Made by a program: the position numbers and the translations under genes | Assembly (NCBI GenBank): GCA_947652115.1 | Contig: OX393566.1 | Span: forward strand, 11,735,374-11,799,373 | Reading direction: 5' to 3' | Length of the DNA: 64,000 bases | From: Blastomussa wellsi | Taxonomy: Eukaryota > Cnidaria > Anthozoa > Scleractinia > Plerogyridae | The notes under the pieces: generated by a model | Told to the model about the DNA's origin: nothing | The model's database searches: none | What the model saw: only the letters and a program-made list of their open reading frames with translations | Shown here: positions 7,516 to 16,870 of the stretch, piece after piece | How the letters are laid out: each line of letters starts with the position of its first letter | How positions within the stretch are numbered: the first letter of the stretch is position 1

Positions 7516-8360
7516 CTATATGGATTCCAGAGAAGCTCGTTCGATCCAACTGTTATATTTCTGGGGCCATCCTTTCCACGCCACTAGCACTTGCTTACCT
7601 TTACGTTTCAGGATCTTTTCGACGGATCGTCGTTGTCCACACTCACTTTTTTCAGATCGGGTCCGTAAAAGGTGCCTTCCACGGGAGTGCCGTTCCATTC
7701 TTGGATCTTGTAGGTGGGCATGATACCCGACTGCACTCGACGTACGATGAACACTTCTTCGGTCCACCCCGGTAACTAACTCTTTTTGAGCAAGCGAATT
7801 TTTTGGTTGAGTCTCACACGATCTCCCACGCGGAAACTGGGTTTGACGCGTTTTCCACCAAACATTTTGGCGCACAGGTGATTCCACACCTCGGCTTCGT
7901 TTTTGACATTCACTTGGTCGGGTGTCGTGCCGATGGCGCGATGATACGATCGGTTGTACCCGCGGATCAAATCCTGCAGCACGGGTAAGAATTTCAACGT
8001 GTTACGTATCGTGAAGTAGCGATACAGTCGTTCTTTGAACGTACGGTTGAATCGTTCCAAGATACTGGCTTTGGTATCTCCGCTCGTGGAAAAATGGAGA
8101 ATGCCCTTCTGTTTCATCAACGTTTGGAACGTACCATTGTAAAATTCTTTGCCGTTGTTCGTCTGTAGTGATTGGGGTACGCGTCCTTTGGCACGTTTCA
8201 ATATCGCGGCAAACGTGACGGCTTTGCCCGTTTTGTTCTTGACGGGTTCCATCCAGGCGTACTTGGAAAACGCGTGGATCACCGTCAGCAGATAATGCAC
8301 TCCTTGTCCTGTTTATCAATCTTTTGTTCTTCGATCAAATCGGCGACCCATTGTTCGTCG
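7516..8360 (-). pseudogene. Retroviral-type integrase with chromodomain, catalytic Asp lost
   Basis: The catalytic core begins DEQWVADLIEEQK (first acidic residue), followed by stops and a shift, then YLLTVIHAFSKYAWMEPVKN. Where the second catalytic Asp is expected, the sequence reads LQTNNGKEFYN: codon AAC (8157-8159) gives Asn. The Glu is present in ASILERFNRTFKERLYRY. An SH3-like part (FRVGDRVRL, then EEVFIVRRVQSGI) and a C-terminal chromodomain (VLVAWKGWPQKYNSWIE) follow after a frameshift. Polinton integrases insert the linear element into host DNA, and chromodomains may direct them to methylated histones. The N-terminal zinc-binding domain is absent. The open region starts at a pyrimidine-rich CAG resembling a 3' splice site. 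Confidence 0.8.
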
Positions 8361-8543
8361 CTGTGGAAGACCAGAAAGAAAGAGATCCCAGAAGAAGAAG
8401 AGTCACTCACACGATACATGTTACCCTAGGACTATCCACCCGCTTCCGAACCGAGCAAGAGAAAGAAGAAGACAAAGGGAAACGCCAACAAACAAGGTAA
8501 ACAACAACAAACATTACACCGTTGGCTCGTGCCAGGGTATAAG
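8361..8543. other. Divergent spacer between integrase and plus-strand genes
   Basis: This stretch separates the minus-strand integrase from the plus-strand ORF at 8544. It is purine-rich on the plus strand (AAGAAGAAGAAGAG, AAGAGAAAGAAGAAG), and its complement forms the pyrimidine tract before the integrase. No TATA box is obvious. A CAAACAAGGTAAAC near 8490-8505 resembles a weak 5' splice site. Confidence 0.4.
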
Positions 8544-8813
8544 ATGGTTCACACGAAACCAACTCGAACTATTCACAGGACTCCCTTGAAGGGAATTCTC
8601 ATCAAGGACCCGAAGAGTCGTCCCGAAAAAACACCTTACATGAAATGCATTACCAGCACAGTTACCTTTTATGCAGGGGTCGGATGTAAATACTTTGACA
8701 AGCAAGGCAATGTCAGTGACAAAGAATGGGATCTCGATCTTCAAGGTGAAGAAGAGATCCAAAAGAGAACGAGTCCCTTTCAAAAGAAATGGGATCTCTT
8801 GAAACAACAGTAA
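8544..8813 (+). CDS. Small protein of unknown function upstream of the GRF protein
   Basis: The ORF begins MVHTKPTRTIHRTPLKGILI and ends QKRTSPFQKKWDLLKQQ before a TAA; an in-frame Met also lies at 8529. The N-terminal half is basic. The middle contains CITSTVTFYAGVGCKYFDK, with two cysteines, and the C-terminal half is acidic then basic. It precedes the GRF zinc-finger ORF by about 90 nt on the same strand. TTTTTTTCAG just before 8922 looks like a 3' splice site, so the two could be exons of one gene. The family is not recognised. Confidence 0.4.
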   Translation: MVHTKPTRTIHRTPLKGILIKDPKSRPEKTPYMKCITSTVTFYAGVGCKYFDKQGNVSDKEWDLDLQGEEEIQKRTSPFQKKWDLLKQQ

Positions 8814-8904
8814 CGAGAGAACCATCTTGAGAGAAGTGGTTACATGTCTCCCAGACGATGGAAAGTCACCTGCACGTGCAAGAGAGAATGCAACGCGTTA
8901 ACCG

Positions 8905-9704
8905 TTGATTTTGTTTTTTTCAGAAAGAGTCCAAGTGTTGGAAGAAGGAGAAATACCCCAGGAGGGGGGAGAACCCTTCGATCCCGTCAAGTTCTTGGCA
9001 CAGTTAAAGTCCTTCCATCCCCCAGAGAACAACAACAGGACCTGCCCCATGCACAAAACGTGTACCGTGCACGAACGAACCGCAGCCAGTGGATGGAAGT
9101 ATCTGTTTTGCGACTATGGACCCGAGTATTTTGACATCGTGCGAAAACCTGGCAACGTGCTATCCTATTACCCGATGAACCTGGATAAATAAAAGTGTTA
9201 CTGCGAGAATCCCCTCATTCTGAGCATTTCCAAATCAGAGAAAAACCCAGACCGGCCCTACTTCAGGTGCCGACGAAACGGTTGCAAGTTCTTGCAGTGG
9301 TCTAACATGTTACCCAGTGGAAAAGTGAAAGCTTAGGTCAAAGGAAAAACCCAGCAAGGCAACACGCACCGGGCCCGAGACAAGCAAGGGTATCGCAAAC
9401 GTGGGTACGACACGGTCCCGCTCCACGCCAGCAAACTGACGTCACTCCCCATTACAATGCAAACATCTTTTATGATGTGTTGTTGCCAGACCCAAACGTC
9501 CCTTTTCACGAAGTGTTGTGGAATGAGTGTCAGAGAGAGGAAATCTGGATGGCTGATGACGGTACCAATTTTATTGGTTATACCAAAGAGATCAAAGGTC
9601 GTTTCTATTCAGAAAAGAAAGAACCCATGCTGAGACAGCATATCTACATAATGCGCGTCATGGCAAAGAACGAGAGAGGCAGAACAAACACATTGACTTT
9701 GTGA
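8905..9704 (+). pseudogene. GRF-type zinc-finger protein with in-frame stops
   Basis: The first part contains TCPMHKTCTVHERTAASG, a Cys/His cluster, and WKYLFCDYGPEYFDIV. After an in-frame TAA (9190-9192) the same frame continues with CYCENPLILSISKSEKNPDR, then FRCRRNGCKFLQW. This matches the GRF zinc finger (C-x-C, then Cys, Cys and Trp) that binds single-stranded nucleic acid in topoisomerase III, APE2 and related proteins. A TAG follows at 9334-9336. A later frame gives LLPDPNVPFHEVLWNECQRE and ends at 9704. A role in replication or repair of element DNA is likely by family. Two stops and a frame change mark decay, unless introns are involved. Confidence 0.6.
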
Positions 9705-9896
9705 AACTCTTTGTTTATTTACAACAACAACAGCTTTTTTTGCAATCAATGTTAAACGTTTTTATTCTTTTTACAATGCTTAGAAACATATAACCTCTAT
9801 TTACAATGACATGAACATGTAAAATATATATTTGATTTTGTTATTTTTTCACCATGATTTGAAATGTCAAAATACAATGATTTTGTTTCAAAAATA
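9705..9896. other. AT-rich convergent 3' region
   Basis: This AT-rich spacer lies between the plus-strand GRF gene and the minus-strand gene ending at 9897. It contains ACAACAACAACAG and a TTTATTC/AATATTAAAA-rich stretch that would suit polyadenylation of both converging transcripts. No gene is seen. Confidence 0.5.
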
Positions 9897-10411
9897 TTAA
9901 AAATGCCAAAATGCGTGACACTCTGTCACGGGACAATGATACATGGATTCGTGGATATGAAAATGTTCGTATTTCGAGCAACCGTACAATTCTAAATCGA
10001 GACACGGTATGTTCAGTTTGTTTAGTAAATTTTTTTCGACATGTCCACCTTTGTAAGCAACCACCGTTTTCGTGTCCGTTTTCTATTGGTCGTACAATTG
10101 TCTTAAAACGTGATCTACTTGAACCTGCGTGTACGCTTTCTCCTGGTATCGCGTTGATACGTCAATCCATGTATTTTATACTTGACAAAGTTCACATTTT
10201 TTTATCTTTGGAAGACAAGTCTTTGAGAGCGGTGGGTTGAAAAAAAGCAAAGCGTCCCGATTGGTGTTGCCACGAATAAAAGCCAAGTTCCCGTACTTGA
10301 AACGTTTTGTTGACAAAGAAGCCTGCAAAGTCGACAATCAGACACATTTTGTCTTTCGTGGCTGTCAAAATAAAAAAAAACAAAATGTTCAGGATCTGGC
10401 AATCCTTCCAA
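9897..10411 (-). pseudogene. Conserved Polinton-associated protein of unknown function
   Basis: In two frames the minus strand shows FVFFYFDSHERQN, MCLIVDFAGFFVNKTFQVRE, LGFYSWQHQSGRFAFFQP and LKDLSSKDKK. After stops it shows VVAYKGGHVEKNLLNKLNIP, LDLELYGCSKYEHF and YHCPVTECHAFWHF, ending with TAA at 9897-9899. The acidic VDFAG strand, the later KGG-(V/I)E block and the final Cys/His cluster (HCPVTEC) recur in proteins of animal Polinton-like elements. The layout hints at a nuclease-like (RNase H-fold?) core with a zinc-binding tail, but that is speculation. In-frame stops (a TAG in the third block) and one frameshift disable it. An AGGTGAGT on the same strand near 10700-10693 could be an upstream exon's splice donor. 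Confidence 0.48.
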
Positions 10412-10809
10412 TGGTCACCAACATCCTATCCGTTTCAGCATGAATCGAATGCAATAAATTGGTCAGTTGGATGTTGGTGCCCCCTTGGCCTCTGTCTCCT
10501 CCAATTTCCGTGTGACCCACGCGCCATGTCTCATCTAGGATCCGGTTCAACGGAATTCATCGCCACAATCTCTCGTACTTTCTCCTCTCGATGTTTTCTT
10601 TTTACTCCTCCATTTTCTCAAGACACGTGTCCATGCGTCTTCTGCATAAATTGAAGAGTGCTTGGGCGGGCGGCGGACCGTCTAACGGCATGACTCACCT
10701 AACAAAACGCAACGACTTGACTGAAAACACTTTAACTCAACACTTGGGTCGACAACTCAACATGTGCAACGGAGAGCGGGTAGAGAATGCCTTAAATAAA
10801 CAGAAACCC
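10412..10809. other. No clear gene; possible upstream exon on the minus strand
   Basis: No frame is convincingly coding. On the minus strand there is an ATG at 10762 and a consensus splice donor AGGTGAGT at 10700-10693, which would suit a short first exon of the gene ending at 9897. On the plus strand ORFs are short and uninformative. Confidence 0.35.
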
Positions 10810-10915
10810 GGTCACGTGACCCACCAAAAGGGGGATACCCTCACACTCCCTCTTATCCATCACGTCACGTGCGCCTGGTGCGAGCCGCTGATTGGTTGCG
10901 CATTCTTATATAAAG
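10810..10915. promoter_or_regulatory. Second E-box promoter, inverted relative to the first
   Basis: GGTCACGTGACC (10810-10821) is the same 12-bp palindrome as at 356-367. It is followed by a GGGGGATACCC block, the inverse of the GGGTATCCCCC beside the first copy. Another CACGTG lies at about 10866-10871. A CCAAT box in reverse (ATTGG, 10891-10895) and a strong TATATAAAG (10907-10915) lead to the ATG at 10965. On the other side a TTTATTTAAGG on the minus strand could serve the divergent gene. Confidence 0.62.
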
Positions 10916-10964
10916 AACTCGCCTTCTCAAAACGCTTCACTCGCGCTTTTTTGAGGACAGCGAG

Positions 10965-11240
10965 ATGTGGACAAAGATTGAACCGATGTGTTGGGAATGG
11001 AGAGACGATGGAGGTCAACAAGAGGTAACTAGTTATTGGGATAAGTTACCCGCAGACATACGTAGAACCATTCAATGGATGGCTGATTATCAGTACGTGA
11101 AGGATCGTTTAAACATGGTCGACGGAAAAATGAAAATGAATGAAAAATATTGGAAATACTGCACTTGGTACGACATCCATGATTTTATCGATGGTCCGTG
11201 CGGTGTTTGCGATTTATTTTTCAGTCACTTCGCGACGTAG
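10965..11240 (+). CDS. F-box-like mini-protein, copy A
   Basis: The ATG at 10965 lies 50 nt after TATATAAAG. The 91-codon product has a 20-residue head (MWTKIEPMCWEW), then WDKLPADIRRTIQWMADYQY, a Lys/Met-rich linker and a tail with GPCGVCDLFF. The LP-x-x-(I/L)-(R/K) core followed by an amphipathic helix resembles the first helices of an F-box, the Skp1-binding element of SCF ubiquitin ligases. The C-x-x-C tail may bind zinc. It is the first of four tandem copies. Skp1 recruitment by such a short protein is an inference; another helical docking motif is possible. Confidence 0.55.
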   Translation: MWTKIEPMCWEWRDDGGQQEVTSYWDKLPADIRRTIQWMADYQYVKDRLNMVDGKMKMNEKYWKYCTWYDIHDFIDGPCGVCDLFFSHFAT

Positions 11241-11426
11241 TGGACGAACGAGGAAAAAAATTGTGAACGGAGCCAGTTTTTTTTTCACAGACACCTACGT
11301 GCCTTTGGACACCGTGTGCGTCGTAGGAATCGGTTGAAGAATGTGGGTTCATAAAGATTGTAAACGCCGCTACGACGCCCTAACCTGGAGAGATGACATC
11401 TAAATTTTTTCATTCTTCACGCACAG

Positions 11427-11624
11427 ATAATCAGTCATTGGGACAAATTACCTGAAGAACTTAATAGAAACATTCAATGGATGGAAGATCGCCTGCATGT
11501 CCAAGAACGATTTTTGGGGACTCATTACGCGTTTCACCCTTGTATTTATTGCGGATTGGTTCTATGCCTAGAAGACGATCTCGATTCCGAAGGGAATTTC
11601 GTCTCCATAGCAGACTACCCATGA
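11427..11624 (+). CDS. F-box-like mini-protein, copy B (no ATG)
   Basis: A 66-codon open frame directly follows CACGCACAG, a plausible 3' splice site. It begins with ATAATC and reads HWDKLPEELNRNIQWMEDRL, then HPCIYCGLVLCLEDD, and ends at TGA 11622-11624. The F-box-like core and the C-x-x-C tail match copies A, C and D. Because no ATG precedes the core, it may be a 3' exon joined to a shared 5' exon, or a degenerate copy. Confidence 0.5.
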   Translation: MISHWDKLPEELNRNIQWMEDRLHVQERFLGTHYAFHPCIYCGLVLCLEDDLDSEGNFVSIADYP

Positions 11625-11705
11625 CCCTATGATTGAGTCGCCTCCCTATTCACAAGCATCCATCACGTTGATACGGGAAATTCGCTTTCCGCCCCAAAAC
11701 AACAG

Positions 11706-11881
11706 ATAATCGGCCATTGGGACCTAATACCCGAAGAACTCAAACGAAAGATACAATGGATGGCGGATCGCCTGCATGCCAAAGACATTCCTTTTGGGAC
11801 TCCTTTCATTGTTGTAACGTGGGTAGTTGCCTGCATTGCGGTCGTTACCTCGACCTGAAAAACAAACGCACAAGGCCATGA
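11706..11881 (+). pseudogene. F-box-like mini-protein, copy C (frameshifted)
   Basis: Immediately after an AACAACAG the frame reads IIGHWDLIPEELKRKIQWMA, then DRLHAKD. The frame shifts before the conserved tail, which appears in another frame as FHCCNVGSCLHCGRYLDLKN, ending at TGA 11879-11881. The ATAATC-G-C-CATTGG start is nearly identical to copy B. This shows recent tandem duplication with a spacing of about 280 bp. Confidence 0.5.
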
Positions 11882-11911
11882 CAATTGTGCCCTTGATTTT
11901 TATTGCCTGGA

Positions 11912-12094
11912 CAGATGAAAAGTGATTGGGACAAATTGCCCGAAGAACTGAAACGTTACATTCAACAGATAGCAGACGATTTACAAGTTCGAGACAGATT
12001 GCAATACCGACACACGTTTTGGACTTCCTTTCACGATCTGCTAGATTCTTGTGCGTATTGCGGTGTGTTCGTAAACATGAACGAGACTCGATGA
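11912..12094 (+). CDS. F-box-like mini-protein, copy D
   Basis: The reading frame follows a GGACAG; in-frame Met codons lie at 11903 and in MKSDWDKLPEELKRYIQQI. The core is followed by ADDLQVRDRLQYRHTFW and the tail FHDLLDSCAYCGVFVNMNE before TGA. It contains the complete module of the family: Trp-Asp, Leu-Pro-x-x-Leu, amphipathic helix, Phe-His and C-x-x-C-Gly. This is the best preserved copy of the series. Confidence 0.55.
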   Translation, partial: QMKSDWDKLPEELKRYIQQIADDLQVRDRLQYRHTFWTSFHDLLDSCAYCGVFVNMNETR

Positions 12095-14117
12095 CCACGG
12101 CACATTCATAGCAGAGCCACGACGCTTTTGGGGTTGCGGGCATTTTCCCACCAAATGGAGAATCACACCTGATATACATTGGCATCACGGCGAGTGTTGT
12201 TATGCCTACCATGCTCTAGTTGGTTTGACAAACAATGCATGGTGTTTTTTCTTTTACCACAAACAGATCGAGGATGATGATGATGACGACGAGATCTCCT
12301 TTCAGTGGCGCCGTCCCCTTTACTAGAATTCGAGTTGCAACCCACCAGTCATCGTCGCACGTGGCGAAACGTCGTACACAAACGCACTTACGAGGCGATC
12401 TCGGGCAGGAAGTGACGGGCGCCCTTCGTCGTTTCATTCAACGTCAGATCGACGACGACGCGTCACTGACGCCCCACTACACCGTGCATTTTGTCATGCA
12501 GTCGGACGCGTTCAATCACGTGTTCCAGTCCGCGACGTTCACGGTTGCCGAGTTCGACGAGGACAGCGATCGCCTCAACGTTTACTTACAATCGTTGGCG
12601 CATAAACTGAACTCGAACGAACGGTTCTCCTTGGACGAGGACTTCACGGTAGAAACCACGTTCATCAAAACGCCTGGACCCGTCAGCGGTAATGGCAAGA
12701 GATTGAAGCCTGGTAAAAAAGCCCTCAAGACCCTTCTCAAAAACAAACAGTCGGTCGTCTCCGTGAAGAACACCGATCAACTCTGTTGTGCTCGAGCCAT
12801 CGTCACCATGTAAGCCCGGGCCGACGAAGGTTCCAGAGGTCCAGAGGTGTTGGTCCTACGGAGGTTTCCTGTCCAAATCATACTTCTGCCACGATTGTAA
12901 TCGGGGTTATGTCCACGACGACTACCGAAATCATCCTTGCAAGGGTAGATGGTGCCTTGCCTGTGAGAGAAAAGAGTGTCCCGACTTCATCGCACAGAAA
13001 GCCTCGCTACCGACAGGACACTATCCGACTCCCACCGAACATTGCCAGCGATGCAACCGGGACTTTTGCGGAGACGCCTGTTACGCCGCTCATCTCATCT
13101 CATCGAAAAAAACAAGATCTCTGTGCGACGTCAAACACAAATGCAAGAGCTGTGTACGTGTCGACGAAGATGGCGCATGCTGGGTGGAAAGACCTCCTCC
13201 TCTTTTCGTCTACGCCGATTTTGAAGCCCGAAGGAATACAGACGCCGATCCTCTTGTGTATGGAGACGAGCAAAAGCGACGTCGACATCGACATCGACGT
13301 GTGTTACGGCGAGGACTGTGTTGCTCATATGTTCGATCTTCTGGATCCCTTGACGCAAGACGAGCACGGTGACGATCACAAAGTCATCGTCATCTTTCAC
13401 AATTTCAAAGCCTACGACGGTATGTTTGTGGTACGTCATCTCTACCAGGAACACCGCGAATTCACCAAACAGATCACGCAAGGCGCCAACCAAACGTACG
13501 TGGGACCCATGCCCCCTGTGGACATGTATGATCCAGAAGACATGAAGACCAAAAAGAAAGCCGAGTTCGAAGAGTGGTACGTGGACAAGGTCGACGACGA
13601 CTACGTCTTTGACATGCGTAAAGAGATGAAAGCCTATTGAATCTTCATATGTCAAACTCTTGAAAGCCGGATGGGAGAAGTTCCAGGCCGAGTTCAAACA
13701 GCCTGCGGGGTTCAATCCCATGGAGAATGCCACCACCATCGCGGCCGCCTGCAACCGGTTCTGGCGTAAGAAAATGCTACCCAAAAACACCATCGCCGTC
13801 GAACCTCCTCGAGGATGGCACGGCGCACGCAAAAATCAGTCGACAAAATCCCTCAAATGCTTGGCGTACAACGAAAGTCAGCTGCGTCAAGCCAACCAGA
13901 CCCAAGACGCGACATAAAGCGCGCGGGCAACGGAGGCGAACAAACTCTCCGCACCCCAACTCGATCGTACCTTGTCGACGGCTACGATCCCACCACCCAC
14001 AGTGTGTACGAGTTTATGGGTTGTTTGTGGCACGGCTGTCCCCGTTGCTATCCTGATCGCCATCAAAGCTCCTCGACCCGACCCGACCGAACCTTCCAAG
14101 AACTGTACGAAGCCACC

Positions 14118-14345
14118 GTAGGTAGGTAGGTAGGTAGGTAGGTATACTTTATTTAATTCAAAGAGACACGCTAGCCCCAACAACACTCAACTGGTTTCCA
14201 TGGAGGGCGTGTTTGTACAGACATAAAAAGAGACTAAAACTAATAATATAAGATTAATAATATCGTAGGTCTAAGATCATAAAAATTCAACTTCTATAAA
14301 CTAAGTACACATGACCCAGTTACGTTTTGATACATTTGTTGAATG
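14118..14345 (-). mobile_element. Non-LTR retrotransposon 3' end in pPolB, minus orientation
   Basis: A (TAGG)n microsatellite at about 14119-14143 starts the insert. On the minus strand it forms the 3' tail, preceded by TTAAATAAAG and a G/C-rich 3' UTR block (CCATGGAAACCAGTTGAG). This is typical of CR1/L2/RTE-like elements. The polymerase frame is interrupted after ELYEATV and resumes at GYHVDVIWECDW near 14406. Boundaries are approximate and no target-site duplication was confirmed. Confidence 0.6.
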
Positions 14346-14859
14346 AATATATCGATTCCGCTAGTTTTGTTTCATTTGGGAGTTGGTTGGGATTTGGTCA
14401 CTCACGGGTACCACGTGGACGTAATCTGGGAATGCGATTGGGACCACGAGGTCAAGACCAACGAAAATATCCAAACCTTTCTACGACAACTAGAGCTCGT
14501 GGAACCGTTGAGAACACGGGATGCTTTTTTCGGAGGACGCACCAACGCCGTCAAGTTGTACCATCATGTCGAGCCTCGTCTGGGTGAACAGATCCGCTAC
14601 GCGGACGTGACCTCGCTGTACCCCTGGGTCAACAAGACAGCCGTTTACCCTGTGGGGCATCAAAAGATCCTCACCTGCATCGATCACCAAGACATCACCC
14701 AGTACTTTGGCTGGCAAGAGTCGACATCCTACCCCCTTGAGGGTTGTACCACCCCGTGCTACACGTGCGAGGTGCCAAATTGGTCATGCCTCTCTGCCGA
14801 TCCTGCATGGAGACCGAAATGAAGAAACCGAAAGACGAGCGATCTGCTCGCAAGACGTA

Positions 14860-15240
14860 GGGCCGAGCATAGGGCAACTTTTATTTATAAATGTTTAAAT
14901 AACTTATTTTCACATCGTTTTAATATTGAATTCAATAAGGATAAGCATGATTGTAATACTAGATGTAAAAACAATATCTGTAAGAGTGCATCTAATAGGA
15001 ACTGGGGCCATTGGACCTCGACAAACTTTGCCTCTAACGATTGGAATAAATTAGACCTTTCAATCAGACAAAGCCCATCATTAGCCAGTTTTAAAAGAGT
15101 GTTAAGAAATGTAAATAGTTTTTAGTTTAATTTTCATATATTCATATATTTAGTCTTTATTTTTCCTTTTTGTTCTTTTTTAATCTTTTGAGGACTCTTT
15201 TGTAAATCACTTATCAGTGAAATTGATTTCCTCAATAAAG

Positions 15241-15295
<55 letters not shown>

Positions 15296-15301
15296 TTATT
15301 A
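14860..15301 (+). mobile_element. Non-LTR retrotransposon 3' end in pPolB with (ATT)n tail
   Basis: A short coding remnant reads NWGHWTSTNFASNDWNKLDL, then SIRQSPSLASFKRVLRNV, the C-terminus of a LINE reverse-transcriptase ORF. It is followed by an AT-rich 3' UTR, CAATAAAG and about 60 bp of (ATT)n at 15240-15300. The polymerase resumes immediately after with QRMWRGTWCTPEL. The element is 5'-truncated. Confidence 0.65.
15240..15300 (+). repeat. (ATT)n microsatellite tail
   Basis: About twenty ATT triplets with one TTTTT interruption form the 3' tail of the inserted LINE fragment. Confidence 0.9.
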
Positions 15302-15605
15302 GCGCACACACCGATGCGAGCACGACGACGCCCAACGCATGTGGCGTGGCACGTGGTGCACTCCCGAACTCGTCAAGGCCGTGGAGTTGGGGTACCGGAT
15401 CGTCACGATCCACGGAGTGTGGCATTTACAACAAACGCGAGGGGGTCTCTTTGCCAACTACGTCAACCAATGGCTAAAAGTCAAACAAGAATCGGCCGGG
15501 TACCCGATATGGGCCACCACCGACGAAGCCAAAGCCCGCTACGTGCGCCAGTACAAAGAACGCGAGGCCACTGCCAAACTCATGTTAAATTTCTTCTGAG
15601 GCAAG

Positions 15606-16870
15606 TTCTAAGATCACTCTAAGATACTCGCGTGACTTACTAGCTACCTGACCAACAGACACCAAGTCGTGCGTATTAACTCGACCCTCTCGAATTCGTT
15701 GCGTTCAAATAGTGATGCTCCACAAGGAAGTATTCTTGGGCCGCTTCTTTTTAGTATTTGCATTAACGACTTTCCTTCTGTTCCTAGAAACTGTTTAACG
15801 CAATGTTACGTTGATGACCTTAAACTTCAGATTTCTTTTAAGATGCGTGATTGTCCGACTGCTATGAACGATCTAAATAGCGACCTTCTTTTAATACGTT
15901 ATTGGTGTTTTAACACTTTTCTACTTTCAAATCCTGACAAAACAAAACTCGTAGTCTTTGGAAGCCGACAACTACTTGCCAAACTCCCCGACTCTAAAAT
16001 ATCTCTTCCAGGAAAAGATCTCGCTCTTAAATCTCCGGCCAAAGATCTTTGTTGTTCTAAATTCGCAACTAACGTTTGACGACCATGTTTTAAAAACTAC
16101 GTCATCTTGTATGTCAAGCCTCGCACAAATCAGTCGGGTTAAACATGTACTTGACCGTAACCAACTGGTGACAGTAATAAATGCCCTAGTCTTTAGCAAA
16201 TTACTGTACTGTTCCACAGTGTGGTCGAACACCTCGAACAAAAATATCTGTAGACTACAGTCAGTGCCGCGCGCATTATTACAGGTACCAGGAAATTTGA
16301 TCATATAACCCCCGCACTAAGAGATCTACGTTGGTTTCCAGTTAAACAAAAGCTGTTCTCCCGCGACGCTCTCATGGCATTTAAATGCATGACTGGTCAA
16401 GCTCCACATTACCTCAGCGATCAATTTACAACAAGAATTGCGGTCACCGGGCGCGTGACTCGAAGTTGCCAATTATTAAACATCCCCTTGTTTAAGTCGA
16501 GTACCGGACAGAGAACATTCCACTACCGTATGGTGCACATTTGGAACAATCTAGACAGTACTCTTAAAACTGCAAAATCGATTTCTACTTTTAAATTTTA
16601 TCTGAAAAATAAATTGATTACTGACGTTTTGAATAGCACGTTATGATAGTATTTTAGTATCTTACTAGCGTCTTATTTTATTATAATTTTTAACTTAAAA
16701 TATGCATATTGTATAGTACGTAGTGAGAATATTTATTATACGATTAATTCTTAAATAGGTATGTTTATATTGCTTTTGTTAACTACTTCTCTTGTCTTAA
16801 TTAGTTTTTAGTCGCTTTGTCACTGAAAAGCCCCACCAGGGGAGTGTCAATAAACTATTGTATTGTATTG
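15606..16870 (+). mobile_element. 5'-truncated CR1/Rex-like LINE in pPolB with (TATTG)n tail
   Basis: Three frames give reverse-transcriptase motifs: HQVVRINSTLSNSL, DAPQGSILGPLLFSI, the catalytic CYVDDLKL, LLSNPDKTKLVVFGS and FDDHVLKTTSSCMSSLAQIS. The C-terminal block contains LRWFPVKQKLFSRDALMAFK, then YRMVHIWNNLDSTLK. It ends in CAATAAACTATTGTATTGTATTG. The QGSILGP/YVDD arrangement and pentanucleotide tail fit the CR1/Rex/L2 group. Endonuclease and early RT domains are missing, and the remnant has frameshifts. It splits the pPolB gene just after LMLNFF. Confidence 0.78.

Noticed and set aside
335..10842. Inverted E-box cassettes as terminal inverted repeats
   Set aside because: Both copies lie inside the gene array of element 1, with coding sequence on both sides, so they are more likely promoters.
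12235..12300. Poly-Met/Asp-rich start (GATGATGATGATGACGACG) as a distinct acidic protein
   Set aside because: It is continuous with the polymerase N-terminal frame and is a simple repeat. No independent gene is supported.
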